Positions 33,906 to 43,693 are shown, counted from the stretch's first letter. The stretch: DNA of 64,000 nt from Paenibacillus pabuli (GCF_039831995.1 NZ_JBDOIO010000004.1:1116001-1180000); one strand, 5' to 3'. Made by a program: numbers and translations. Notes: a model not told the origin generated them from the letters alone.

Positions 33906-34430
33906 TTACTTTTCAGCAAGTGCATCACAAAATGCTTTGCCATAGGGTGGGAGATCAGGCGGACGACGAGCCGAGATGATATGTCCATCGACAACAACGG
34001 CTTCATCCTTCCAAATTGCTCCGGCATTCTCCATGTCATCTCGAATGCCTGGTGTGGACGTAACGGTGACCCCATCCAAAATTTTGGCGGAAATCAGCAC
34101 CCAGCCAGCGTGACAGATCTGTCCGATCGGCTTGCGATCTGCATGCATGTCCTTCACCAGTTCAAGCACTTTCGGATAACGGCGAAGCTTGTCAGGTGCC
34201 CAGCCGCCTGGCACGAGAATGCCATCATATTGTGAACTGTCCAGTTCATCGAAGCTGTACTCCGCTTCAGCGGGAACTCCGTACTTTCCAATGTAAACTT
34301 TTCCTTTTTTCTCTCCGGCTAGATGTACTTCAGCGCCTTCTTCGCGGACACGATGTACCGGGTACCACAACTCCAGATCCTCAAATTCTTCATCGACCAG
34401 TGCGATGACTTTTTTTCCTGTTAATCTCAC
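33906..34430 (-). CDS. DJ-1/PfpI-family protein (YfkM-like)
   Basis: Class I glutamine-amidotransferase-like fold of 174 residues. Nucleophile Cys106 in QICHAGW, the acidic DEEFED at 13-18 and the PGGWAPDKLRR loop match Bacillus YfkM, a general stress protein with deglycase or protease activity reported for relatives. AAGGAG lies eight bases before GTG 34430; an ATG at 34436 is the alternative start. Convergent with ptsI. Confidence 0.9.
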   Translation of the reverse strand: MRLTGKKVIALVDEEFEDLELWYPVHRVREEGAEVHLAGEKKGKVYIGKYGVPAEAEYSFDELDSSQYDGILVPGGWAPDKLRRYPKVLELVKDMHADRKPIGQICHAGWVLISAKILDGVTVTSTPGIRDDMENAGAIWKDEAVVVDGHIISARRPPDLPPYGKAFCDALAEK

Positions 34431-34673
34431 AACCATCTCTCCTTTTGCGGTGATTAGGATGTCGCAACTTATATTGTAACAGATTCTGTATGGCACTTCA
34501 TGATTGTGCATATTCCTTGTTCAGATAACGGTTACATATAATGAAAGCCTATATTCGACAACCTGCATCTGGGGGGAGTGGTAATTTGTACAACCTTTGG
34601 TTTGCGGCAGGATTTAAGCGGAAAAAGGTCGAATGGTAACGTATACGAGTATAGAACGAATGAGGTGATGAAT

Positions 34674-35117
34674 GTGCGCAAAACGTGCAAATGCGGACAT
34701 GTAATGGAATTGGAATTGAGAACTGTAGTTTATGCAAAGAAAGTGGAGATCCGTAATGTGCCTGTTTTTGCATGCACGGATTGTGATTCCTACGAAGTAC
34801 TTCAGCCGGTCAAGCCGGATTTGAAGGAATGCATCAGCAAGCTGGGTGAACAACCCGAGAAACAGGATGTATCCTTTGGCAAGCAAAATGAACTTGCAGA
34901 TCTCTTTCATGAACAACTGCTGGCCTGGCCAGATGCAACCGACCGCGAGATGGAATATCACATGCAGCAAGCTGTGAACGAACGCATTAACCTGCTGCTT
35001 GATATCATGGGATATGCCCAGAAGTCGGGCGACGAAGAATGGATGGAAATCACGGAACGCAGGTTGAGTCAATTATCCGGATTTGTGTGGCAGGCACATT
35101 TCTCGAATGCTGTCTGA
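34674..35117 (+). CDS. YgiT-type zinc-finger protein, function unknown (147 aa)
   Basis: Start GTG 34674 with GAGGTGA upstream. The N-terminus carries CKCG (residues 4-7) and, 27 residues later, CTDC, a four-Cys zinc ribbon like that of YgiT-type proteins. The rest is mostly helical (ELADLFHEQLLAWP, INLLLDIMGYA) with no further motif. There is no toxin-like partner gene nearby, so a toxin-antitoxin role is not supported. Confidence 0.75.
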   Translation: MRKTCKCGHVMELELRTVVYAKKVEIRNVPVFACTDCDSYEVLQPVKPDLKECISKLGEQPEKQDVSFGKQNELADLFHEQLLAWPDATDREMEYHMQQAVNERINLLLDIMGYAQKSGDEEWMEITERRLSQLSGFVWQAHFSNAV

Positions 35118-35133
35118 TTTTGACGTGTAAAAT

Positions 35134-35160
35134 GCTTGTTTTCATGAAAATTGGCTTTTT
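35134..35160 (+). terminator. Probable terminator
   Basis: GCTTGTTTTCA / TGAAAATTGGC stem with one mismatch, followed by five T residues. Confidence 0.6.
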
Positions 35161-35189
35161 CATGCGCTTTTTGTTAAGATATCCTAGAG

Positions 35190-35203
35190 TGTAAACGCTC
35201 AAC
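35190..35203 (+). promoter_or_regulatory. Cre-like sequence before ytxJ
   Basis: TGTAAACGCTCAAC matches the CcpA box TGWAANCGNTNWCA except for the last two bases. The same bases can form a small hairpin, so this is tentative. Confidence 0.35.
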
Positions 35204-35239
35204 TTAGCGGTATTCCTGAAAAAGGGGGATGTATATCAA

Positions 35240-35587
35240 ATGGCTGACATGACTAAAATGACAAGTATTGAACAGCTAAACTCCGCAGTGGAGGCTACCG
35301 AAGACCAACCCTTGCTTCTGTTTAAGCACAGTACACGCTGCCCGATCAGCTCCAATGCTTATCAGGAGATGAACAATTATTTGCAAAATAATCCTAATGA
35401 AAATGTAAACTATGGCATCATTTACGTAGTGGAAGATCGGCCTGTGTCCAATGAAGCAGCCGACAAGCTGGGAGTTAAGCACGAATCTCCGCAGGCGATT
35501 CTGATCAAAAAAGGAATTCCTGTATGGCATACTTCCCATTCGGATATTACTTCATCCACACTCACGAATGCACTAAGTGAGTCCTAA
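35240..35587 (+). CDS. ytxJ: Monothiol bacilliredoxin YtxJ (BrxC)
   Basis: Thioredoxin-fold protein of 115 residues (DUF2847). The single active-site Cys is in FKHSTRCPISSNAY, the CPIS form typical of YtxJ, which removes bacillithiol from oxidised proteins. GVKHESPQAILIKKG carries the cis-Pro. This supports a bacillithiol-using Bacillota host. AAAAGGGGGA precedes the ATG; ccpA follows after about 90 bases. Confidence 0.94.
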   Translation: MADMTKMTSIEQLNSAVEATEDQPLLLFKHSTRCPISSNAYQEMNNYLQNNPNENVNYGIIYVVEDRPVSNEAADKLGVKHESPQAILIKKGIPVWHTSHSDITSSTLTNALSES

Positions 35588-35679
35588 AGCCTATTTTAAT
35601 TGATTAATGCATAAATTTGTCGTAATATAAATCTTAATGAAAATGGTATGAAAATTTACTGGTAATGGAGAGAAGTACT

Positions 35680-36687
35680 GTGACGGTAACCATTTATGAT
35701 GTGGCACGTGAAGCTGGTGTGTCCATGGCAACGGTATCGCGGGTGGTTAATAACAACCCGAATGTCAAGCCACAAACGCGCAAAAAAGTATATGAAGCCA
35801 TCGAGCGGTTGGGATATCGTCCGAATGCGGTAGCCAGAGGTTTGGCGAGCAAGAAGACAACCACGGTCGGGGTCGTTATTCCGGATATTTCAAACTCGAC
35901 TTTCGCAGAGATTGCCCGCGGGATCGAGGATATTGCGAATATGTATCACTACAACATTATTTTGTGTAATGCGGACAAGAAGAAGGAAAAAGAAATTCGT
36001 GTCATCAATACCCTGCTGGAGAAACAGGTAGACGGCCTGCTCTTCATGGGTGGAACGGTGACGGATGAGCATATTCAGGCGTTCCAGTCTGCGGCTGTGC
36101 CGATCGTGCTCTGTGCAACGAGTGACGAGAAGGGAACATATCCTTCCGTGGATATCGATCACGAAGCTGCAGCATTTGATGCGGTGAACACATTGATTCG
36201 TCATGGGCATAAGGAAATTGCGATGATCAGTGGTACACTGCAAGATCCTGCGAACGGTTATGCCCGTTTCCAAGGCTACAAAAAAGCACTTGAAGCGGCG
36301 GGAATGGAATATCAGGAGGATCTGGTACGGATCGGTAACTATCGTTACGAGTCCGGTGTGGAAGCAATGAAATACTTCCTCGGACTGAAAAAGAGACCAT
36401 CCGCCATCTTTGCTGCTACGGACGAAATGGCCATTGGAGCCATTCACTCCATTCAGGATGAAGGTTTGAAGGTACCTGACGACTTCTCCATCATTAGTGT
36501 GGATAACATCCGTATGGCTTCCATGGTTCGTCCTCAATTGACAACTGTGGCACAGCCGATGTATGACCTTGGCGCAGTAGCCATGCGTCTGCTCACCAAG
36601 TTGATGAAGAAGGAAAATGTGGAGAACCCACGGGTTATTTTGCCGCATGAAACGATTCTTCGCCTGTCTGTAAGTCACGCTGGCTAA
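35680..36687 (+). CDS. ccpA: Catabolite control protein A, LacI family
   Basis: Global carbon regulator that binds cre sites when complexed with HPr-Ser46-P. The 335-residue protein matches Bacillus CcpA (334): [26 protein letters not shown], hinge [12 protein letters not shown], then [19 protein letters not shown] and [12 protein letters not shown]. The start is GTG 35680, seven bases after GGAGAG; the ATG at 35665 would add five residues not found in the family. Two cre boxes in this window (38458 and 59830) are possible targets. Confidence 0.96.
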   Translation: MTVTIYDVAREAGVSMATVSRVVNNNPNVKPQTRKKVYEAIERLGYRPNAVARGLASKKTTTVGVVIPDISNSTFAEIARGIEDIANMYHYNIILCNADKKKEKEIRVINTLLEKQVDGLLFMGGTVTDEHIQAFQSAAVPIVLCATSDEKGTYPSVDIDHEAAAFDAVNTLIRHGHKEIAMISGTLQDPANGYARFQGYKKALEAAGMEYQEDLVRIGNYRYESGVEAMKYFLGLKKRPSAIFAATDEMAIGAIHSIQDEGLKVPDDFSIISVDNIRMASMVRPQLTTVAQPMYDLGAVAMRLLTKLMKKENVENPRVILPHETILRLSVSHAG

Positions 36688-36741
36688 GCCAAAGCAAGAA
36701 GGAAAGGGAGAAGGAATTCTCTCTACATAATGGATATACGG

Positions 36742-36763
36742 AAGCTCCGGAGACGGAGCTTTT
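36742..36763 (+). terminator. Weak terminator after ccpA
   Basis: AAGCTCCG GAGA CGGAGCTT stem, only three following T residues. Confidence 0.5.
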
Positions 36764-36827
36764 GTGCTTTATGAGGATGAATCAGGCGAACCGGATAGGG
36801 TCGGAAAGTAAATAGGAGGTAGCGAGG

Positions 36828-37523
36828 ATGAAGGAAACGATTGGGATCATTGGAGCTATGGATGAAGAAGTAGAACTTCTGCTGGCTGGCATGAAGCAGC
36901 TGGAGACGGTGAAGCAAACGGGCATTACTTATGTGGCAGGCGAATGGCTCGGTAAGCAGATCGTGGTCTGCAAATCGGGTGTCGGCAAAGTGAACGCGGC
37001 GGTAACCACGCAAATTTTAATCGATCGTTTTCAAGTGGATCGGATTATATTTACGGGTGTTGCAGGCGCAGTTAACCCAGAACTGAACATTGGAGATATC
37101 GTAATCTCCTCCGTATGTGTTCAGCATGACATGGACGTGACTCCACTCGGATTCGAACGGGGTGTGATCCCGTATCAGGAAACCTCTGCATTCCCGGCGG
37201 AACCTGCTTTGATCGCATTGGCGGAGGAAGCATGTAAAGCACAGGGAGCCAAGTATCTGATTGGTAAAGTATTGTCCGGAGATCAGTTTATTGCGAGCAA
37301 GGAGATCGTGAACATGCTGTATACCGAAATGGATGGAGCATGTGCGGAGATGGAGGGAGCTGCCGTCGCACAGGTTAGTTTCATGAATCGTGTTCCTTAT
37401 GTTGTGCTGCGTGGGATGTCCGATAAAGCGGATGGATCGGCTCATGTGAACTTTGCTGAATTTACCGTGCAATCTTCTCAGCGTTCTCATCGGATTGTCG
37501 AACACATGCTTGAGAATATGTAA
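36828..37523 (+). CDS. mtnN: 5'-methylthioadenosine/S-adenosylhomocysteine nucleosidase
   Basis: Cleaves MTA and SAH to adenine and the ribosyl thiol, in the methionine salvage and methyl cycle. The 231-residue protein opens with IGIIGAMDEEVELLL, which holds the catalytic-base Glu14. FTGVAGAVNPELNIGDIVIS, AEMEGAAVAQV and RGMSDKADGSA (catalytic Asp) follow. TAGGAGGTAG lies eight bases before the ATG. Single-gene unit with a downstream hairpin at 37573. Confidence 0.96.
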   Translation: MKETIGIIGAMDEEVELLLAGMKQLETVKQTGITYVAGEWLGKQIVVCKSGVGKVNAAVTTQILIDRFQVDRIIFTGVAGAVNPELNIGDIVISSVCVQHDMDVTPLGFERGVIPYQETSAFPAEPALIALAEEACKAQGAKYLIGKVLSGDQFIASKEIVNMLYTEMDGACAEMEGAAVAQVSFMNRVPYVVLRGMSDKADGSAHVNFAEFTVQSSQRSHRIVEHMLENM

Positions 37524-37572
37524 TTTGGAGACACCTTCAGAAGCTGCAGGAAAAGTATAAGTCAACCAAACG

Positions 37573-37633
37573 AAACCGCCTTTCGTGGGCAGTTCCATTT
37601 TGCAATCTGGAGCTGCGCAGAGAAGCGGTTTTT
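37573..37633 (+). terminator. Compound hairpin terminator after mtnN
   Basis: AAACCGC / GCGGTTT outer stem enclosing GCAGTTCCA / TGGAGCTGC, followed by five T residues. Confidence 0.65.
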
Positions 37634-37648
37634 AGATACATGAATGTA

Positions 37649-38281
37649 TTAATACATGAAGCGATGGCGAAACCGTACACGGTCGAATTGTTCCTCGGAG
37701 GACATGGGTACTTCACTGCCGATGCGCACCATGAGACAGTTTGCCGGATGGGAGCAAATCTCGGGATCGTCCGTGGCATACCACGTCATGTCCACGGTCT
37801 GCATCAGTCTTTCCATCATTTTGCGATAATCCCAGACCGACAGGCCGCTGCCTTTCAGATCCCAATGCCAGTAATATTCCGTGGTGAAAATAATATATCT
37901 TTCCATCTGCCCATCTTCAAATGCGGTGAGCAGCATCTCGCGTCCGACTCCCAGTGAACGGTATTCGTCGGCCACTTCAATAGCTCCAAGCTCAATGAGA
38001 TCCATCATGTTACCTTCAGACCAGCGCTCACAATCATCAGCATAGTGGAAAGTAACATAGCCAATAATCGTCTCATTTTCACGTGCGATGATGATTCTTC
38101 CTTCAGGTAATGCCGCAATCTCGGCCAGTGCCTCCTGTTGCTCAGGAGGACGACGAAAGGCATCCAGATCGGGATGGAAAGCAAGCGTAGTGATTGCCTC
38201 GGGAGGCACGGGGCCTTCTATCGTGACTCGGTGGCCGGACTTGAAGATGGAACGCATATGATACTCCTTGATATGCTCCAT
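37649..38281 (-). CDS. acuA: Protein acetyltransferase AcuA
   Basis: GNAT enzyme that in Bacillus acetylates and inactivates acetyl-CoA synthetase. The 210-residue length is identical to Bacillus AcuA and the sequence follows it closely: IEGPVPPEAITTLAFHPDL, LPEGRIIIA, RWSEGNMMDLIELGAIEVA, TEYYWHWDLKG, SHPANCLMVRIG and a C-terminal RFMY. The acetyl-CoA loop is RSLGVGRE. Divergent from acsA, as in Bacillus, but acuB and acuC are not next to it. ATG 38281 is eight bases from GAGAGGAG; an out-of-frame ATG lies between. Confidence 0.95.
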   Translation of the reverse strand: MEHIKEYHMRSIFKSGHRVTIEGPVPPEAITTLAFHPDLDAFRRPPEQQEALAEIAALPEGRIIIARENETIIGYVTFHYADDCERWSEGNMMDLIELGAIEVADEYRSLGVGREMLLTAFEDGQMERYIIFTTEYYWHWDLKGSGLSVWDYRKMMERLMQTVDMTWYATDDPEICSHPANCLMVRIGSEVPMSSEEQFDRVRFRHRFMY

Positions 38282-38457
38282 GGTTCATGCTCCTCTCTCC
38301 CCCTACTTATAGCAAAAAACCAAAAAATTGAAAAGCCATAGACGATGATTGTGAAGATTTGCTATAATTGCTTAGACAAAAAACGTTCACAATTCAAGCA
38401 GATTTGAGTTCATTGGTTTGGCCAGGCAGGTACATGATGAGAATTTCTCTCTATTAA

Positions 38458-38471
38458 TGTAAGCGCTAACT
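38458..38471 (+). promoter_or_regulatory. Cre box in the acuA-acsA intergenic region
   Basis: TGTAAGCGCTAACT fits TGWAANCGNTNWCA at all defined positions but the last. In Bacillus both genes are under CcpA control. A TATAAT at 38363 may be a -10 element. Confidence 0.75.
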
Positions 38472-38552
38472 GGAAGTTCAGTCAACACAAAGGCAATGAG
38501 AAGTAACCCAAAATGGGAAATCGAAATGTCGAGTTGAAGGAGGCTGGCAAGC

Positions 38553-40277
38553 ATGAGTCAAGCACATGGTGAGATGCTGCAAACGGTTGTGTCTGAATCT
38601 AACCTGGGCGATTACACAGAGGCCCGAAGCCGGTTTGATTGGGAATCGGTGGAGAGGCACTTTACGTGGCACGCCAGCGGAAAAGTCAACATGGCGCATG
38701 AAGCGATTGATCGTCATGTACTGGAAGGAAGAGGCGGAAGAACGGCACTGTTATACAGTGATGCCTCACGTGAAGAAGCGTATACTTTTGCTGATTTGAG
38801 TGAGCAATCGAACCGTTTTGGGAATGTCCTGCGCAAATATGGCATTGTCCGGGGAGACCGGGTGTTTATTTTTATGCCAAGAAGTCCTGAGTTGTATTTC
38901 AGCCTGCTGGGAGTGTTAAAAGCCGGAGCCATAGCCGGCCCCCTGTTTGAGGCATTTATGGAGACAGCGGTAAAGGATCGGCTGGAAGATAGCGGAGCCG
39001 TAGCACTCGTAACAACTCCAGAACTGCTGGGACGTATTAAACGAGCGGAACTGCCGGAACTGAAGCATATCTTTGTTGTGGGTGGAGGCACCCAAACCGA
39101 GGAGGGGCTAATCGACTTTGATGCAGAGATGTCTGCAGCCTCGGATGACATGGAAGTGGAATGGCTGAATCGTGAGGATGGTTTGCTCATTCACTATACC
39201 TCCGGCTCTACGGGCAAGCCTAAGGGTGTTTACCACGTCCAGAATGCAATGATTCAGCATTACTATACAGGCAAGGTAGTGCTTGATTTACGGGAAAATG
39301 ACGTGTACTGGTGCACGGCAGACCCAGGGTGGGTTACCGGTACATCTTACGGGATCTTCGCTCCGTGGCTGAATGGAGTGACCAATGTAATCCGTGGTGG
39401 CCGGTTCAGTCCGCAGGATTGGTACAGTACAATCGAAAAAAACAAAGTCAGTGTCTGGTACAGTGCACCGACCGCTTTCCGCATGCTGATGGGTGCAGGA
39501 GACGAAACCATTGCACAACATGATCTTAGCAGCCTGCGGCATGTGATGTCGGTTGGAGAGCCGCTCAATCCGGAAGTGGTGCGGTGGGGATGGAAAGCCT
39601 ATGGTCAGCGGATTCATGACACCTGGTGGATGACAGAGACAGGTGCGCAGCTCATTTGCAACTATCCGGAGATGCCGATTAAGCCAGGCTCGATGGGCCG
39701 GCCGCTGCCTGGAATTGAAGCCGCCATTATCGATGACCGGGGACAGGAACTCCCGCCATATAGCATGGGCAACCTCGCCATACGTACGCCTTGGCCATCC
39801 ATGATGGCGAAGATCTGGAACAATCCGGCCAAATATGATGAATACTTCAGGCTGTCTGGCTGGTATGTATCCGGGGATTCGGCGTATATGGATGAAGAAG
39901 GATATTTCTGGTTCCAGGGCCGGATTGATGATGTAATCAATTCTTCCGGAGAACGTATTGGCCCGTTTGAAGTGGAGAGCAAGCTGGTAGAGCATCCTGC
40001 CGTTGCAGAGGCGGGAGTCATCGGCAAGCCGGATGTAACACGCGGGGAGATTATTAAGGCGTTTGTGGCGCTGCGTGAGGGCTATGAAGCGACTCCTGAG
40101 TTGAAGGAAGAGATCTATCGATTTGTAAAAGAGGGCTTGTCTGCTCATGCAGCTCCGCGAGAGATCGAGTTTAAGGATAAATTGCCCAAGACCCGTTCGG
40201 GTAAAATCATGCGGCGTGTGCTGAAGGCTTGGGAGCTCGATTTGCCGACAGGTGATCTGTCCACAATTGAAGATTAA
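38553..40277 (+). CDS. acsA: Acetyl-CoA synthetase (AMP-forming)
   Basis: Activates acetate to acetyl-CoA through acetyl-AMP. The 574-residue adenylate-forming enzyme has TSGSTGKPKG (phosphate loop), DTWWMTETG, YVSGDSAYMDEEGYFWFQGR and the C-terminal PKTRSGKIMRR. Lys551 is the acetylation-controlled lysine, equivalent to Lys549 of Bacillus AcsA, the target of AcuA encoded next door. Length matches Bacillus AcsA (572). AAGGAGGC precedes the ATG. A terminator follows at 40312. Confidence 0.96.
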   Translation: MSQAHGEMLQTVVSESNLGDYTEARSRFDWESVERHFTWHASGKVNMAHEAIDRHVLEGRGGRTALLYSDASREEAYTFADLSEQSNRFGNVLRKYGIVRGDRVFIFMPRSPELYFSLLGVLKAGAIAGPLFEAFMETAVKDRLEDSGAVALVTTPELLGRIKRAELPELKHIFVVGGGTQTEEGLIDFDAEMSAASDDMEVEWLNREDGLLIHYTSGSTGKPKGVYHVQNAMIQHYYTGKVVLDLRENDVYWCTADPGWVTGTSYGIFAPWLNGVTNVIRGGRFSPQDWYSTIEKNKVSVWYSAPTAFRMLMGAGDETIAQHDLSSLRHVMSVGEPLNPEVVRWGWKAYGQRIHDTWWMTETGAQLICNYPEMPIKPGSMGRPLPGIEAAIIDDRGQELPPYSMGNLAIRTPWPSMMAKIWNNPAKYDEYFRLSGWYVSGDSAYMDEEGYFWFQGRIDDVINSSGERIGPFEVESKLVEHPAVAEAGVIGKPDVTRGEIIKAFVALREGYEATPELKEEIYRFVKEGLSAHAAPREIEFKDKLPKTRSGKIMRRVLKAWELDLPTGDLSTIED

Positions 40278-40311
40278 TAACCGAATACGTGGTTTTTGTA
40301 TATTAAAGAAC

Positions 40312-40346
40312 AAGCCTGATCTGTGTTAGATGCAGATCAGGCTTTT
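40312..40346 (+). terminator. Terminator of acsA
   Basis: AAGCCTGATCTG / CAGATCAGGCTT hairpin followed by five T residues. Confidence 0.93.
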
Positions 40347-40356
40347 TGCCATACGA

Positions 40357-40396
40357 AGAAAAGCCCCCATCCTCTTAAGAAAGAGGGTGGGGGCTT
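40357..40396 (-). terminator. Terminator of the PBP1A gene
   Basis: AAGCCCCCATCCTCT / AGAGGGTGGGGGCTT stem. On the minus strand TTTTCTTC follows. Confidence 0.9.
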
Positions 40397-40420
40397 GAAA
40401 GTGAGCGTTAAGACAATCCC

Positions 40421-43400
40421 TTACGGTTGATAAGGAACTGCAACGGAAGGCTCGGATTCTCCTGCACTATTGCTGGCGGATACTTTGAACCATCCAATTG
40501 TAGAGGCAGGGACGCCGTAATCCATTGAGGTACCTGAGGTCGTTCCGATCTTAGTGTAAGGAGCAGAGCCCGTTTCACTGTAATAGACGGAATAGCTCTG
40601 TACACCATCGCTCTCCGGATTGGACACCCATTGAATGCGCAATCCTTGGGAAAGAGCTGTTACACTAACCTGGCCAGGTGTACCTGGAACCGTGACTGCG
40701 GCGTTATCATTTTGATTCTCTTCCGGATCCACTATGGTTCCGGGAACATTGATGGGTTCTTTTACTTCCTCGTCCGGAAGTGGATCTGCCATTCCTGCAC
40801 TGCTAACTGTAGCACTAGGAGCAGATTCTTTGCCGGCTACATCAACAGCAGTGACATAGAAGGAGAAGTTACCACCCTGTGCATATGCTGTAAATGATCT
40901 GGATTCACCTGTCAGGACAACTTGGCCCTGGTTCTGGAAGCCGGCACCATTTACGGAGCGATACAACCGATATCCGACAACGTCATTTTCAGGTGTTGCG
41001 TTAAATGTAATTACAGCTTTGCCATTGGCAACGGATATCCTTACATTCCCTGGTGCATCTGGCGCTTTACCATTATCTGATCTCGGATCGACTTGTGTTG
41101 GCATGTCTGCATCCGCATCTTCTGGCAGGTAATAGGCAAGGGATTCGTGGCGGCTCATCCGTGAGAATGCATTTTGCAATTCCTTAATGAGATCGGAGAT
41201 CGGTTTCTTCCGTTTAATAACCGTCTTCTCCTTCAACATGTCGCTAGGTGTTTCATCACGAGGGATGTAGTTTACACCATTGAAGGTAATGTATTTTGCT
41301 TTGGCGACGCCATCATCACTATCTTTGGGGATAAATTTGCTGTTGAAAATATCCGTTACAAATTTATCAGTCAGAGATGTCGGCAATTTGCCGCTATAAG
41401 CAGATACTGTGCGTGTTTCAATGCCCGATGGCTTCTTGAATGAATCCGTTACGAACAGTTCCTTATCCGTTGCAACGACTTCATTCATAATTTGAGACCA
41501 AAGCTGCTGAGCACGTTTCCGCTGAGATTTGGTTTCAAGCGTGTTAACAGGCTGTTTGTATCCAACCCATACACCCAGCGTAACATCAGGCGTATAGCCT
41601 TCAAACCAGACGTCCGCATAGTTTTGCGTTGAACCGGTTTTTCCTACAACAGGTGCACTCTTGGTGTATTTGTAAGTTTCGCGAACCTTATCAGCGGTAC
41701 CTTCGGTAATCACGGTTCTTAACATATCCGTCATGAGGTACGCCGTCTGTTCGGAGAATGCCTGCACAGGTTCGGCTTCATGTTTGTAAACGATATTTCC
41801 TTTGGAATCCACAATTTTGCTAATCATGTAAGAGTCGTTATATACCCCATTGTTCGCAATAGCTCCATAAGCATTCGTAAGTTCTTCTACGGTTACACCG
41901 TATTGAAGACCCCCAAGAACACCAGTCTGGGCCTGATAGTCTTGTTGCTGAATGGTCGTTATGCCAAGCTTCTTGGAAAATGCCCAGGCTTTTTCGATCC
42001 CGACGTCTTCATTAAAAAGTTTCAGTGCAGGAACGTTCAGGGAGTAATTCAGTGCTCTACGGGCGGTTACAAGTCCCTGGTAACGATTGTTGGCATTCTT
42101 CGGAATATGGAACCCGTTTGAACCTCCATCCTTAAGAATGATCGGTGAATCATCAATAATGGATGCTGGTTGAACCAGTCCTTCTTCCAGAGCAGGCAGA
42201 TAGGCGGCAATAGGTTTCATCGTTGAACCTGGCTGACGCACCATCTGGGTTGCATAGTTCATCTGTTCATCCTGGAAGCTGCGGCCTTCAATCATGCCCA
42301 GGATAGCTCCGGTTTTGTGATCAATCATGATGGCTGCGGTTTGTTCTTTTCCTTTTTTGGGATCGTCCGCAGCAAAATTGCTGTCATTCTCAGCGATGGT
42401 ACGCATGGTTTTGTACACACTTTTGTTAATCGTTGTGTATATGCGGTATCCACCCGTACGCAATTGCTGCTGAGCTTCTTCCAATAGAGCACTGCTTTCC
42501 TTTTGGGTCCCATCCTCAGTAGAATCTGAACCCTCGGAGGTTTCTTCAGCTGCAGTGTCTGAATTCATTTGTTTCATCAAAATTTGTGCAGCCTGGCGTT
42601 CGGTTTCCATCATAAGATATGGATAAGTGTTGTAAGCCTTGACGGTCTTCGGTGCCAGTGAACTCTTAATATCAAAAGCAAGAGCCTCGTCGTACTCGGT
42701 TTGATTAATTTTGCCAAGTTCAAGCATGCGGCGTAATACCAGATGCTGGCGGTTGATTGCACGCTCAAAATTATCCTCTACAAAGTCGCCTTTTCCGTTA
42801 AAGGCAGAGTAAGAGGATGGGAGCTGAGGCAATCCGGCAAGATAGGCTGCCTGAGCCGTGTTTATTTTCTCCAGATCATTAATGTTGAACAATCCTTTGG
42901 CAGCTGCCTTGATCCCATATACATTGTATCCACTTGAACCATTACCAAAAGGAACCTTGTTCAGATACGCGGTCATGATCTCGTTTTTGGTCAGGAATCG
43001 TTCAAGCCGCAAGGACAGTAATATTTCCTTCACTTTGCGGTCTTCGGTACGATCCAGGTTCAAGAACACGCGCCGTGCCAATTGCTGAGTTAACGTACTT
43101 CCGCCTGTTTGCACAGACTCTTTCAGCACTTTCTGTTTCACGGCTCGGAGCGTTCCGCTCATATCTACACCTTTATGTTCGTAAAAATGATTGTCTTCAA
43201 TCGATATGACAGCATCAATAACTTTCTGTGGTATCTGGTCGAAGGTGACCGGACGCCTGTCTTCTTCCGTACGTAATTGACCGATCGGGCTACCGTCGGC
43301 AAAGTAAGCAAAGCCTGTGATGGAGTTTTCGCTGACTTTTTGCTCAATCAGGGCCCTGGATCGAACGGGCTCGTCTTTTACAATGGAACTGACGTATCCC

Positions 43401-43537
43401 ATCAGAGCGCCGCCTACAAATAGCGCCCCCATGAATCCAAGGACAACCATCCATTTGACGACACTGCCCAGTCTGCGGGCGAAGCTTCGCTTGCGGGCAG
43501 GCTGTTCATCGGGCTTTTTCTTATTAACATCAACCAT
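40421..43537 (-). CDS. Class A penicillin-binding protein 1A with C-terminal FN3 domains
   Basis: Bifunctional peptidoglycan synthase of 1038 residues. Membrane anchor at about 28-50. Glycosyltransferase domain: Glu114 in SIEDNHFYEHKGVD, GGSTLTQQLAR, and the second Glu171. Transpeptidase domain: Ser438 and Lys441 in PGSTMKP, SLN at 499-501, KTGS at 633-636. Two fibronectin type III domains close the protein (about 840-935 and 955-1038), linked by an acidic Pro/Asn-rich segment. Ser/Glu-rich insert at 326-350. AAGGAGGAAG precedes the ATG. Single gene; similar to Bacillus PonA but with the FN3 pair in place of a short tail. Confidence 0.95.
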   Translation of the reverse strand: MVDVNKKKPDEQPARKRSFARRLGSVVKWMVVLGFMGALFVGGALMGYVSSIVKDEPVRSRALIEQKVSENSITGFAYFADGSPIGQLRTEEDRRPVTFDQIPQKVIDAVISIEDNHFYEHKGVDMSGTLRAVKQKVLKESVQTGGSTLTQQLARRVFLNLDRTEDRKVKEILLSLRLERFLTKNEIMTAYLNKVPFGNGSSGYNVYGIKAAAKGLFNINDLEKINTAQAAYLAGLPQLPSSYSAFNGKGDFVEDNFERAINRQHLVLRRMLELGKINQTEYDEALAFDIKSSLAPKTVKAYNTYPYLMMETERQAAQILMKQMNSDTAAEETSEGSDSTEDGTQKESSALLEEAQQQLRTGGYRIYTTINKSVYKTMRTIAENDSNFAADDPKKGKEQTAAIMIDHKTGAILGMIEGRSFQDEQMNYATQMVRQPGSTMKPIAAYLPALEEGLVQPASIIDDSPIILKDGGSNGFHIPKNANNRYQGLVTARRALNYSLNVPALKLFNEDVGIEKAWAFSKKLGITTIQQQDYQAQTGVLGGLQYGVTVEELTNAYGAIANNGVYNDSYMISKIVDSKGNIVYKHEAEPVQAFSEQTAYLMTDMLRTVITEGTADKVRETYKYTKSAPVVGKTGSTQNYADVWFEGYTPDVTLGVWVGYKQPVNTLETKSQRKRAQQLWSQIMNEVVATDKELFVTDSFKKPSGIETRTVSAYSGKLPTSLTDKFVTDIFNSKFIPKDSDDGVAKAKYITFNGVNYIPRDETPSDMLKEKTVIKRKKPISDLIKELQNAFSRMSRHESLAYYLPEDADADMPTQVDPRSDNGKAPDAPGNVRISVANGKAVITFNATPENDVVGYRLYRSVNGAGFQNQGQVVLTGESRSFTAYAQGGNFSFYVTAVDVAGKESAPSATVSSAGMADPLPDEEVKEPINVPGTIVDPEENQNDNAAVTVPGTPGQVSVTALSQGLRIQWVSNPESDGVQSYSVYYSETGSAPYTKIGTTSGTSMDYGVPASTIGWFKVSASNSAGESEPSVAVPYQP

Positions 43538-43693
43538 TCAGTGTCTTCCTCCTTTTAACAGCACTTATTATAGCATAAAAAGGCGGGTTTGCATGCCTGA
43601 GAAATACAAGCAATGGTCGAAAATTGCCATTATTTTATGGAATATGAAATTTTTTATGCCTACTAAATCCTGTATGCAGAATTGCAGACAGCA

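Noticed and set aside
34674..35117. YgiT-type antitoxin of a toxin-antitoxin pair
   Set aside because: The zinc ribbon is present, but there is no HTH domain and no MqsR-like toxin gene next to it.
39288..40313. A 341-codon minus-strand frame opposite acsA
   Set aside because: Shadow of the acetyl-CoA synthetase gene; no family similarity and it crosses the acsA terminator.
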